Origin: an uncultured Leucothrix sp.
GTDB taxonomy: Bacteria > Pseudomonadota > Gammaproteobacteria > Thiotrichales > Thiotrichaceae
Reading direction: 5' to 3'
DNA length: 5,853 bases
Assembly: GCA_938004025.1 (NCBI GenBank)
Contig: CALKXC010000161.1
Coordinates: 1 to 5,853 of the forward strand
Shown here piece by piece: positions 1 to 5,853 of the stretch. Every line of letters begins with the position of its first letter. Within the stretch, counting starts at the first letter, position 1. The translations under genes were made by a program, and so were the position numbers. The notes beneath the pieces are model-generated. The model was not told where the DNA came from. It saw nothing but the letters and a program-made list of their open reading frames with translations, and ran no database searches.

Positions 1-131
1 AATTTGTACGTGACTATTTAGAAACACTAGACTGGGACAAAACACCGCCAGGCCCTGTGCTACCAGAATCCATAATAAAAAGAACCGCTGACAAATATCA
101 AGCAGTTGCGAGTCAGCTAACGGAGACATAA
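1..131 (+). CDS. purC: SAICAR synthase, C-terminal end (5' partial)
   Basis: This is the last 42 codons and stop of a gene that begins before the window. The reading frame from base 3 gives [18 protein letters not shown] followed by [20 protein letters not shown]. This matches the C-terminal signature of the longer (about 300-residue) form of phosphoribosylaminoimidazole-succinocarboxamide synthase, which typically has a 'FVRDYLE...W-KTPPGPELPEEVV--T--KY' tail. The enzyme joins aspartate to CAIR using ATP in cytoplasmic purine synthesis. The catalytic ATP-grasp-like part is outside the window, so the call rests on the tail alone, but that tail is distinctive. The stop is 2 nt before the gspC start, which suggests co-transcription with gspC. 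Confidence 0.85.
   Translation, partial: FVRDYLETLDWDKTPPGPVLPESIIKRTADKYQAVASQLTET
122..125 (+). promoter_or_regulatory. Ribosome binding site of gspC
   Basis: GGAG lies 8 nt before the ATG at 134 and sits inside the last codons of purC. It supports this start and implies that gspC is translated from the purC transcript. No separate promoter can be seen in the short stretch of purC shown. Confidence 0.75.
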
Positions 132-133
132 TA

Positions 134-1117
134 ATGAGTGACCTATACAAGTGGGTACAAAAAGTGCCGGGCGTACTAACCTTTTTTTTAGTCATTGCCC
201 TAGGCGTAACCCTAGCTAACCTGCTGTGGATGATCGTTACACCTGCGCCATCAGTTGCTCAGGCCGCCAACCGAGTTAATCCTGGTCAAGTCGCCAGCCT
301 TGGCCGACAGGAAAACTATGGCAAATTGATTGCCGACCAACACCTATTTGGGGCGATTCCAAAGGCTGCGCCAACTAAGATCAAAAAAGCCGCTCCAGTC
401 AAAGTGGTTGCCCCGACAAAAGCTCCCGTAAAATTGAATGTAAAACTGCACGGAATAATTTCATCTAAAGATGAGGCAGGCGGCTTTGCTATGATCTCTT
501 ACAATGGCAAGACTCAGGAAGTATTTAGCCCAGGTGAACCCATTCCTAAGAAGCTACCGGGTCAAGAAGAAGTCGAGTCGATCGGGGTAATGGTTACCAA
601 AATCTCTAAAACTAGCGTAACCATTGATAATAATGGTACTGAGCAGATTCTGACGCTTCCTGCTCCAGATAAAAGTAGCAGCTCAGCAAGCAACAATAGC
701 CGAGCCAGCAATTCTTCTAGCTCTCAAAGAACGGCGGCAAAGCCTCGAATCATTCAGCCAACAACATCAACAGCCGCTGCAACTCCATCAGTTGGTACTT
801 CAGGTGGAATTCAAACACTGGCTGAATTGCGAGAAGAAGCCTTGGTAAACCCAAATGTGCTTATGACCGTCATTACCCCCTCGATTGTTAGGGAAAACGG
901 CCAGATGACAGGGGTTAGGGTTTATCCTAGTCGGAACCGTAAATTATTCAGAGCATTAGGCTTAAGAAACGGCGATATTGTCACCCAAGTCAATGGTGTA
1001 ATGATTGATGACCAGAGCAAGGGGCTAGCAATATTCCAACAACTTGCCGAGTCACCTTCTTTAGAAATTCATATTAAGCGCGGCGGAAATGAACAGATTC
1101 TCACTCCTCAATTTTAA
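134..1117 (+). CDS. gspC: Type II secretion system inner-membrane protein GspC
   Basis: GspC links the inner-membrane platform of the type II secretion system to the outer-membrane secretin GspD and helps choose substrates. The 327-residue protein shows the family layout: a short cytoplasmic N-terminus, one membrane segment at about 14-35, a homology region at about 98-175 (beginning VKLHGIISSKDEAGGFAMIS), a serine/asparagine-rich linker at about 181-198, and a C-terminal PDZ domain at about 250-325 with the typical SRNRKLFRALGLRNGDIV and TQVNGVMIDD segments. The length is close to that of family members with a PDZ domain. The ATG at 134 has a good ribosome binding site. Unusually, gspD does not follow. 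The gene sits between purC and apbE, so the rest of the secretion genes must be elsewhere or absent. HR plus PDZ make GspC much more likely than another PDZ protein. Confidence 0.88.
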   Translation: MSDLYKWVQKVPGVLTFFLVIALGVTLANLLWMIVTPAPSVAQAANRVNPGQVASLGRQENYGKLIADQHLFGAIPKAAPTKIKKAAPVKVVAPTKAPVKLNVKLHGIISSKDEAGGFAMISYNGKTQEVFSPGEPIPKKLPGQEEVESIGVMVTKISKTSVTIDNNGTEQILTLPAPDKSSSSASNNSRASNSSSSQRTAAKPRIIQPTTSTAAATPSVGTSGGIQTLAELREEALVNPNVLMTVITPSIVRENGQMTGVRVYPSRNRKLFRALGLRNGDIVTQVNGVMIDDQSKGLAIFQQLAESPSLEIHIKRGGNEQILTPQF

Positions 1118-2132
1118 AGCAGTTGTTACCTCATTATTTGTAATATTAATAGCTTCCCAGCTCAGTAGCTGCGACAAACCTATAGAAGCGATTAAAATAA
1201 GTGGCCCAACCATGGGCACTACTTATAACATTACACTCTACCCTGCTAAAGATAGCCCGCTAGATTCAAAACAAGTTCAGGCAAATATTGATGACACGCT
1301 AAAGCAAGTTAATCAGCAGATGTCCACTTGGATTAAAGACTCTGAGATCAGCTTGTTTAATAAAAGTGAGTCGACTGATTGGTACCCAGTTTCGGCAGAA
1401 TTTGTCAATGTTGTCGAAGCAGCACAATCGATCAGCCAATTAAGTAACGGCGCTTTTGATATTACGGTAGGCCCGCTTATAAACATTTGGGGGTTTGGCA
1501 AAGATTTCAAAAACAATAACCCCGGTGACGATGCTATTGCCGACGCTAAGACCAATATAGGTTATCAAAAATTAGAAGTTCGTCGCTCCCCACCCGCCCT
1601 AAAGAAACAAATTCCACAGCTTCAAATTAACCTTTCTGCAATTGCCAAAGGATACGGTGTTGACGTCATTGCTGAGCAGTTAGCCAAAGCAGGCATCGAT
1701 AATTACTTAGTTGAGATCGGCGGAGAAATTCGCGCCAATGGAAGCAAACCTAACAAGTCACTTTGGCGAATCGCCATTGAAAAACCTTCAACAAAAGAAC
1801 GCTCTATTCAACAAGGTTTACTACTAGAAAATACTGGGGTAGCAACCTCAGGTGATTACCGTAATTACTTTGAAAGAGAAGGCAAACGTTACTCTCACAC
1901 GATCGATCCTGAAACAGGCAAACCAATCACTCACCAGCTAGCCTCAATAACCGTGCTACATAAAAGCGCCATGATGGCTGATGGACTAGCCACTGCACTA
2001 ATGGTGATAGGCGAAGACAAAGCAAAAACTTTTATAGCCGATAATAAACTCAATGCCTATTTGATCTCTCGAGACAAGGACAGCTTTTCAAACTGGCACA
2101 ACTTATCTGACGATTTGTTTATAAAGCCTTGA
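1089..2132 (+). CDS. apbE: FAD:protein FMN transferase, lipoprotein ApbE
   Basis: ApbE enzymes move FMN from FAD onto a Thr/Ser of target proteins outside the cytoplasm, for example NqrB/NqrC or RnfG/RnfD. The 347-residue protein has a lipoprotein signal (hydrophobic 11-22) with lipobox LSSC and acylated Cys28. Asp at position +2 is the inner-membrane retention signal in E. coli, where ApbE likewise has Cys-Asp. Family motifs follow: GPTMGTTYNI (39-48), GAFDITVGPLINIWGFG (121-137), INLSAIAKGYGVD (180-192), LVEIGGEIRANG (207-218), TSGDYRNYFEREGKRYSHTI (253-272) and ADGLATALMVIG (297-308, including the metal-site Asp298). The ATG at 1089 is the only usable start, because the frame has a TAG at 1062-1064 upstream and the signal peptide begins here. 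It overlaps gspC by 29 nt with no well-spaced ribosome binding site, so translational coupling is likely. No nqr or rnf gene is visible nearby. Confidence 0.93.
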   Translation: MNRFSLLNFKAVVTSLFVILIASQLSSCDKPIEAIKISGPTMGTTYNITLYPAKDSPLDSKQVQANIDDTLKQVNQQMSTWIKDSEISLFNKSESTDWYPVSAEFVNVVEAAQSISQLSNGAFDITVGPLINIWGFGKDFKNNNPGDDAIADAKTNIGYQKLEVRRSPPALKKQIPQLQINLSAIAKGYGVDVIAEQLAKAGIDNYLVEIGGEIRANGSKPNKSLWRIAIEKPSTKERSIQQGLLLENTGVATSGDYRNYFEREGKRYSHTIDPETGKPITHQLASITVLHKSAMMADGLATALMVIGEDKAKTFIADNKLNAYLISRDKDSFSNWHNLSDDLFIKP

Positions 2133-2182
2133 TTTCTGTAGATATACTACCCAAAACAAAGATTTAAGATAGGCGTATCGGT

Positions 2183-2209
2183 TTGACAATGTTATTTTAT
2201 TATTACAAT
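2183..2209 (+). promoter_or_regulatory. Candidate sigma-70 promoter of the small lipoprotein gene
   Basis: A perfect -35 box TTGACA at 2183-2188 is followed by TACAAT at 2204-2209. The spacer is 15 nt, shorter than the preferred 17, which weakens the call; reading the -35 as TTTGAC gives 16. The spacer is almost pure A+T. Transcription would begin near 2216, about 16 nt before the GTG start at 2232. No clear terminator separates it from apbE, so read-through is also possible. Confidence 0.45.
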
Positions 2210-2220
2210 AAATCCAATAC

Positions 2221-2225
2221 AGGGA
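2221..2225 (+). promoter_or_regulatory. Ribosome binding site deciding the GTG start at 2232
   Basis: AGGGA ends 6 nt before the GTG at 2232. The nearer ATG at 2230-2232 is followed at once by TGA, so it cannot start a protein. The ribosome binding site, together with the signal peptide in the GTG frame, therefore supports GTG as the true start. Confidence 0.6.
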
Positions 2226-2231
2226 AGTAAT

Positions 2232-2390
2232 GTGAATAATAAAATAATAAAGCTTTTCAGCTTAGTCATACTAATACCTGCCATCGCAGGATGCGTCAGA
2301 GTCCCCGCTAAAAGCAAACCCGCTGAAGCCAGCAAAAAGATCATGGTTGAAACTTCATCTCAAAGCCAGCCACTCTTTCTAAACGTATAA
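2232..2390 (+). CDS. Small putative lipoprotein, 52 residues
   Basis: I do not recognise a family. A GTG start opens a 52-codon frame beginning MNNKIIKLFSLVILIPAIAG and continuing Cys-Val-Arg-Val-Pro. This is a compact lipoprotein signal: Lys4 and Lys7, a hydrophobic core at about 8-19, and lipobox IAGC with the acylated Cys at residue 21. The mature part is only 32 residues, lysine/serine-rich and probably unstructured. Val at +2 is not an inner-membrane retention residue, so sorting to the outer membrane is expected by E. coli rules. The gene has its own plausible ribosome binding site and promoter and ends 9 nt before a long palindrome. Small lipoproteins of this sort are often missed by gene callers. 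The signal peptide is clear, but expression and function are unknown. Confidence 0.65.
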   Translation: MNNKIIKLFSLVILIPAIAGCVRVPAKSKPAEASKKIMVETSSQSQPLFLNV

Positions 2391-2399
2391 ACTCCTTAG

Positions 2400-2490
2400 T
2401 TGAATACGAGTGAGGTCTGTAGTGTCGGTTCGGCGAATCATTTCAGCGAAGCTGAGTGAGCGAACTGACACTACAGGCCTCGCGCTTCAA
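2400..2490. repeat. 91-bp imperfect palindrome (long hairpin)
   Basis: Left arm 2408-2432 pairs with right arm 2461-2485. In RNA, 24 of 25 positions pair, three of them as G-U (2411/2482, 2416/2477, 2427/2466), with one A/G mismatch (2409/2484). An outer helix TTGAA (2400-2404) with TTCAA (2486-2490) is separated from it by a 3-nt bulge at 2405-2407. The 28-nt middle holds a second small stem, TCAGC (2443-2447) with GCTGA (2451-2455), closed by a GAA loop. No T-run follows on either strand, so it is not a standard intrinsic terminator. It could be an extragenic repeat or a small non-coding mobile element (MITE-like), or an mRNA 3' stabilising structure. Its class cannot be settled without seeing other copies. 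Confidence 0.85.
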
Positions 2491-2514
2491 GAAACCAGAA
2501 AACTCACAACTAGA

Positions 2515-2543
2515 TTCAAAAGTAATCTCCAGCAAGGTAGAAT
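2515..2543 (+). promoter_or_regulatory. Candidate ilvD promoter
   Basis: TTCAAA (2515-2520; 4 of 6 match to TTGACA) and TAGAAT (2538-2543; 5 of 6 match to TATAAT) are spaced by the ideal 17 nt. A transcript would begin near 2550 and give a leader of about 28 nt. The -10 box lies in the loop of the inverted repeat at 2524-2572, so a protein bound to that repeat would cover the promoter. This is a prediction from consensus match only. Confidence 0.5.
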
Positions 2544-2572
2544 GCCCAAATAATCATTTTGCTCTGGAGATT
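2524..2572. repeat. Inverted repeat flanking the ilvD -10 box and including its ribosome binding site
   Basis: AATCTCCAG (2524-2532) is a perfect reverse complement of CTGGAGATT (2564-2572), 31 nt apart. Pairing can continue with CAA (2533-2535) and TTG (2559-2561) across a 2-nt bulge. The right arm contains the GGAGA ribosome binding site of ilvD (2566-2570). It may act as an operator or as an RNA hairpin hiding the start site in longer transcripts, or it may be chance. Confidence 0.6.
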
Positions 2573-2577
2573 TTGTC

Positions 2578-4428
2578 ATGCCTGAATATCGCTCACGTAC
2601 CACCACCCACGGTCGCAACATGGCAGGTGCCCGCGCACTATGGCGTGCCACAGGCATGAAAGATGGTGATTTTGATAAACCGATCATTGCTATCTCAAAC
2701 TCATTTACACAGTTCGTCCCAGGCCACGTTCACCTTAAAGACTTAGGTCAATTGGTAGCGCGCGAAATTGAAAAAGCCGGTGGAATAGCAAAAGAATTTA
2801 ATACCATTGCCGTTGATGATGGTATTGCGATGGGTCACGACGGAATGCTGTACAGCTTACCGTCACGTGAAGTCATCTCGGATGCTGTTGAGTACATGGT
2901 TAATGCTCACTGCGCCGACGCGCTGGTTTGTATATCTAACTGCGACAAAATCACACCGGGCATGCTAAATGCTGCTTTGCGCTTAAATATCCCTGTTATT
3001 TTTGTATCTGGCGGCCCAATGGAGTCAGGTAAAGCGGTCATTCAAGGCAAAGTGATTAAGCTAGACTTAGTGGATGCAATGATGTCAGCGGGCGACAATA
3101 ATAATACTGACGAACAAGTTTTGGATATGGAGCGCTCAGCCTGTCCAACCTGCGGTTCTTGCTCAGGTATGTTCACAGCTAACTCAATGAATTGCTTAAC
3201 AGAAGCACTCGGCTTATCGCTTCCGGGTAATGGTTCGCTCCTAGCGACCCATGCTGATCGTAAAGAATTGTTCCTGCGGGCTGGGCGTGAAATTGTGAGC
3301 TTAGCAAAACGCTATTACGAGGAAGATGACGAATCAGTACTACCACGTAATATTGCTAACTTTAAAGCCTTTGAAAATGCGATGAGTCTCGATATCACCA
3401 TGGGTGGCTCAACCAATACCATCTTGCACTTGCTTGCTGCTGCACACGAAGGAAATGTCGACTTTAACATGGACGACATTGATCGTTTATCCCGCAAAGT
3501 CCCTAACCTTAGCAAGGTTGCTCCTGCCACTCAGGACTTTCACATGGAAGATGTGCATCGGGCCGGTGGCGTGATGCGTATTTTAGGTGAGCTAGAGCGT
3601 GGTGGCCTAATCCACACAGACATTCCAACAGTTCACAGCGCCACGATGGGTGAAGCGCTTGAGAAATGGGATATCGCTCGTACCACTGATGAAGATGTGA
3701 AAACTTTCTACAGCGCTGCACCGGGTAATGTTCGAACGCAAGAAGCATTCAGTCAAAACAAGCGTTGGGATCTAGACTTAGATAAGGTCAATGGCTGCAT
3801 TCATGATATCGAACATGCCTACTCTAAAGACGGTGGCTTGGCTGTTCTGTATGGCAATATCGCTGAAGACGGTTGTGTTGTAAAAACAGCGGGCGTAGAT
3901 AAAGAAATCCTTCACTTCGTTGGTAAAGCTCGTATTTTTGAGTCTCAGGATTCTGCAATGAATGCGATTCTTGACGACCAAATGGTCGCGGGTGATGTTG
4001 TTATCATTCGTTACGAAGGCCCTAAAGGTGGACCGGGTATGCAAGAAATGCTTTACCCAACCACATACCTTAAATCAAAAGGCTTGGGCAAGGTGTGTGC
4101 TCTTTTCACTGACGGACGTTTCTCAGGTGGCACATCAGGTCTATCTATTGGTCACGCTTCACCAGAAGCTGCGGAAGGTGGCGCTATCGGTTTAGTGGAA
4201 GAAGGCGACACAATTGAAATTGACATCCCGAATCGTAAAATTAACGTAATGATCTCTGACGAAGCGTTAGCTGAACGCCGTAGCGCGATGGATGCTAAAG
4301 GTAAAGACGGCTGGAAACCTGGATACAAACGTACCCGCAACGTCACTACCGCATTACGTGCCTATGCTGCTATGGCTACTTCTGCTTCGCGTGGTGCGGT
4401 TAGAGACGTAACACAGGTCGAGAAATAA
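2578..4428 (+). CDS. ilvD: Dihydroxy-acid dehydratase
   Basis: IlvD removes water from 2,3-dihydroxy-3-methylbutanoate and its 3-methylpentanoate homologue to give the 2-oxo acid precursors of valine, leucine and isoleucine. It is a cytoplasmic iron-sulfur enzyme of the IlvD/Edd family. The 616 residues equal the E. coli length and align throughout without gaps that I can see. Key residues are present: Asp81 (DD at 80-81) and Asp123 with Lys124 in [10 protein letters not shown] (metal site and the lysine that is carboxylated in homologues), and the cluster cysteines Cys122 and Cys195 (ACPTCGSC, 188-195). The conserved C-terminal stretch [15 protein letters not shown] begins at residue 512. 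The start ATG has GGAGA 7 nt upstream and gives the standard [20 protein letters not shown] beginning. gshA follows 76 nt downstream. No Ile/Val/Leu-rich leader peptide precedes it. The gene appears intact. Confidence 0.98.
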   Translation: MPEYRSRTTTHGRNMAGARALWRATGMKDGDFDKPIIAISNSFTQFVPGHVHLKDLGQLVAREIEKAGGIAKEFNTIAVDDGIAMGHDGMLYSLPSREVISDAVEYMVNAHCADALVCISNCDKITPGMLNAALRLNIPVIFVSGGPMESGKAVIQGKVIKLDLVDAMMSAGDNNNTDEQVLDMERSACPTCGSCSGMFTANSMNCLTEALGLSLPGNGSLLATHADRKELFLRAGREIVSLAKRYYEEDDESVLPRNIANFKAFENAMSLDITMGGSTNTILHLLAAAHEGNVDFNMDDIDRLSRKVPNLSKVAPATQDFHMEDVHRAGGVMRILGELERGGLIHTDIPTVHSATMGEALEKWDIARTTDEDVKTFYSAAPGNVRTQEAFSQNKRWDLDLDKVNGCIHDIEHAYSKDGGLAVLYGNIAEDGCVVKTAGVDKEILHFVGKARIFESQDSAMNAILDDQMVAGDVVIIRYEGPKGGPGMQEMLYPTTYLKSKGLGKVCALFTDGRFSGGTSGLSIGHASPEAAEGGAIGLVEEGDTIEIDIPNRKINVMISDEALAERRSAMDAKGKDGWKPGYKRTRNVTTALRAYAAMATSASRGAVRDVTQVEK

Positions 4429-4440
4429 CGTAATACTGCT

Positions 4441-4471
4441 CCGATACCTCCCTCAAAATGGGTGGTATCGG
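4441..4471 (+). terminator. Stem-loop after ilvD, weak terminator candidate
   Basis: CCGATACC (4441-4448) pairs perfectly with GGTATCGG (4464-4471). After a T/T mismatch, CCC (4450-4452) pairs with GGG (4460-4462), leaving a 7-nt loop TCAAAAT. The stem begins 12 nt after the ilvD stop. No T-run follows directly; the nearest is TTTT at 4484-4487. It may therefore only partly terminate, protect the ilvD mRNA end, or regulate gshA, whose start is 33 nt downstream. Confidence 0.5.
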
Positions 4472-4492
4472 GTCAAGACACAATTTTGCTTT

Positions 4493-4496
4493 GAGG
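4493..4496 (+). promoter_or_regulatory. Ribosome binding site deciding the gshA TTG start
   Basis: GAGG ends 8 nt before the TTG at 4505, an ideal distance. The other in-frame TTG at 4499 would be only 2 nt away. The frame has no ATG between the ilvD end and the conserved GshA N-terminus, so TTG at 4505 is preferred. Confidence 0.7.
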
Positions 4497-4504
4497 CATT
4501 GCTT

Positions 4505-5853
4505 TTGTACACATTACTGAATCAGCGAATTAATCATATTGAAGAAAACAAGCTGCAATACCTGCTAAAGAATTCGCAAACAGGCCTTGAGAAAGAGAGC
4601 CTTAGAGTTGACAACGAAGGGCTTATTTCTCAGCGCCCTCACCCAAAGCAACTTGGTTCAGCCCTAAAAAACAGTTGGATTACCACTGATTACTCTGAGT
4701 CCCTCTTAGAGCTCATTACCCCGCCGTGTAATCGTGCCTATCAATCTTTAGATTTCCTTCAAGACATTGAAACCTTTGTGTATCAAGAACTTAAAGATGA
4801 GCTGCTCTGGACATCTAGCATGCCCTGCATCATTAACGGTGAATCAGACATTCAAATAGCGGATTACGGTACTTCTAACAGTGGCAAAATGAAAAATATC
4901 TATCGCCACGGTTTAGCATGGCGCTATGGAAAAACCATGCAGGTCATTGCTGGCATCCACTTCAACCATTCAGTAGCTAAAGACTTCTGGCCTGCTTTTC
5001 AAGAAATGGATAAGGTTTCAGGGAAAGCCATCGAGTTTTCTAACCGGCGCTACATGAGCATGACTCGAAACATCCAGCGCTATGGCTGGCTTATCCCGTA
5101 TTTATTTGGCTGCTCACCCGCAATATGCAAAAGCTTTTTAGGAGGTAATCCACCTTCTGAAACGATGGAAACTTATAATCACAACACATATTACGAACCC
5201 TATGGAACCTCACTACGGATGGGCGATATAGGCTACACAAACCGTAAATCAAGCAAGGTCGGTATTAAAGCAGACTATAGCTCGGTCAAAAGCTATACCG
5301 ATAGCTTGAGAGCTGCAATCGAAACTTCTTACTCAGGCTATGAAGAAATCGGCGTTAAAGTGGATGGTGAATATCGTCAGCTCAACACCAATATCTTACA
5401 AATAGAAAATGAGTACTACAGCACTGTTCGCCCAAAACAAATATTAGAAGGCTTCGAGAAGCCTATAGACTCTTTATTAAACCGCGGCATTCGCTACGTC
5501 GAGCTTCGCTCTGTCGATATTAATGCGTTTCATCCTGCAGGCATCACTCATTTACAACTCTATTATCTTGAGATTTTCATGCTGTTTTGCCTACTTCAAG
5601 ACAGCCCTCACATAAACACAGCCGAGCAAAAAGCCATTGACCGCAACCAAAGCACGGTGGCTCACCGAGGCCGTAAACCAGACTTAGAACTGGACAGAGA
5701 CGGCAATGCGATAACGCTAAAAAGCTGGGGCCTTGAGTTGATGGACGCGATGCTACCGGTTGCCAAGTTGCTTGATCAAACCCACAGTCGTGAGTGTTAC
5801 CAACTCGCATTGAAAGAACAAAGGGAATTGTTTGAGAACCCAGCACTGACTCC
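4505..5853 (+). CDS. gshA: Glutamate-cysteine ligase (3' partial)
   Basis: GshA joins glutamate and cysteine with ATP to make gamma-glutamylcysteine, the rate-limiting step of glutathione synthesis, in the cytoplasm. The frame gives 449 codons and then leaves the window; E. coli GshA has 518, so about 70 residues are missing. It is the proteobacterial (type 1) form: GLEKESLRV (27-35, with Glu29 and Glu31 at the metal-ligand positions of E. coli Glu27/Glu29), WITTDYSESLLELITP (58-73, Asp62 and Glu69), SSMPC (104-108), then YGTSNSGK, RYGWLIPYLFGCSPAIC, LQIENEYYSTVRPK, YVELRSVDIN and RGRKPDLEL. The start is TTG, as in E. coli gshA. No ATG is available in frame near the N-terminus. No clear promoter lies in the 76-nt gap, so it is probably transcribed from ilvD through or around the stem-loop at 4441-4471. 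Confidence 0.95.
   Translation, partial: MYTLLNQRINHIEENKLQYLLKNSQTGLEKESLRVDNEGLISQRPHPKQLGSALKNSWITTDYSESLLELITPPCNRAYQSLDFLQDIETFVYQELKDELLWTSSMPCIINGESDIQIADYGTSNSGKMKNIYRHGLAWRYGKTMQVIAGIHFNHSVAKDFWPAFQEMDKVSGKAIEFSNRRYMSMTRNIQRYGWLIPYLFGCSPAICKSFLGGNPPSETMETYNHNTYYEPYGTSLRMGDIGYTNRKSSKVGIKADYSSVKSYTDSLRAAIETSYSGYEEIGVKVDGEYRQLNTNILQIENEYYSTVRPKQILEGFEKPIDSLLNRGIRYVELRSVDINAFHPAGITHLQLYYLEIFMLFCLLQDSPHINTAEQKAIDRNQSTVAHRGRKPDLELDRDGNAITLKSWGLELMDAMLPVAKLLDQTHSRECYQLALKEQRELFENPALT

Noticed and set aside
2137..2149. GTAG-ATATA-CTAC small palindrome after the apbE stop
   Set aside because: The stem has only 4 bp and no T-run follows, so it cannot be called a terminator.
2400..2490. Palindrome as an intrinsic terminator
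   Set aside because: The stem is strong, but CTTCAAGAAACC follows it on the + strand and the other side also lacks a T-run. It is kept as a repeat or structured element.
2391..2577. Possible branched-chain amino acid attenuator leader before ilvD
   Set aside because: The only ATG frame here is MPK followed by a stop at 2542-2553. There is no Ile/Val/Leu codon run and no terminator with a T-run.
2456..2659. 67-codon GTG frame overlapping the ilvD start
   Set aside because: It begins inside the right half of the palindrome, runs out of frame through the highly conserved start of ilvD, and encodes nothing recognisable.
3509..4044. Minus-strand frames opposite ilvD
   Set aside because: These are shadows of the ilvD reading frame, which is conserved throughout. 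None has a recognisable product.
5577..5846. 89-codon frame on the minus strand
   Set aside because: It lies wholly opposite the well-conserved gshA coding frame, has a cysteine-rich, low-quality composition, and shows no family motif.

Overview
The window looks like chromosomal housekeeping DNA from a gammaproteobacterium of moderate to low G+C content. This rests on close resemblance to E. coli proteins (IlvD of the same 616-residue length, proteobacterial-type GshA, ApbE lipoprotein) and on a GspC-type secretion protein. A free-living or marine lineage is a guess. All genes lie on the + strand. I see no mobile element, CRISPR array, tRNA or rRNA.

Region 1 (1-2132) is a tight gene train. 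It holds the 3' end of purC (purine synthesis), then gspC (type II secretion inner-membrane protein) starting 2 nt after the purC stop, then apbE (flavinyltransferase lipoprotein), whose start overlaps the gspC end by 29 nt. The three functions are unrelated, and gspD, the usual neighbour of gspC, is absent here.

Region 2 (2133-2577) is mostly non-coding. It holds a sigma-70-like promoter, a 52-codon lipoprotein gene with a GTG start, a 91-bp imperfect palindrome immediately after that gene, and the ilvD promoter. The ilvD start region also carries a 9-bp perfect inverted repeat whose right arm contains the ilvD ribosome binding site.

Region 3 (2578-5853) holds ilvD (branched-chain amino acid synthesis), a stem-loop in the 76-nt gap, and gshA (first step of glutathione synthesis). 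gshA starts at TTG, as in E. coli, and is cut by the window end about 70 residues short.

I found no convincing new multi-gene system. The points most worth a second look are the 91-bp palindrome, the two places where a ribosome binding site has an upstream complement (ilvD, gshA), the gspC gene set apart from other secretion genes, and the unannotated small lipoprotein.
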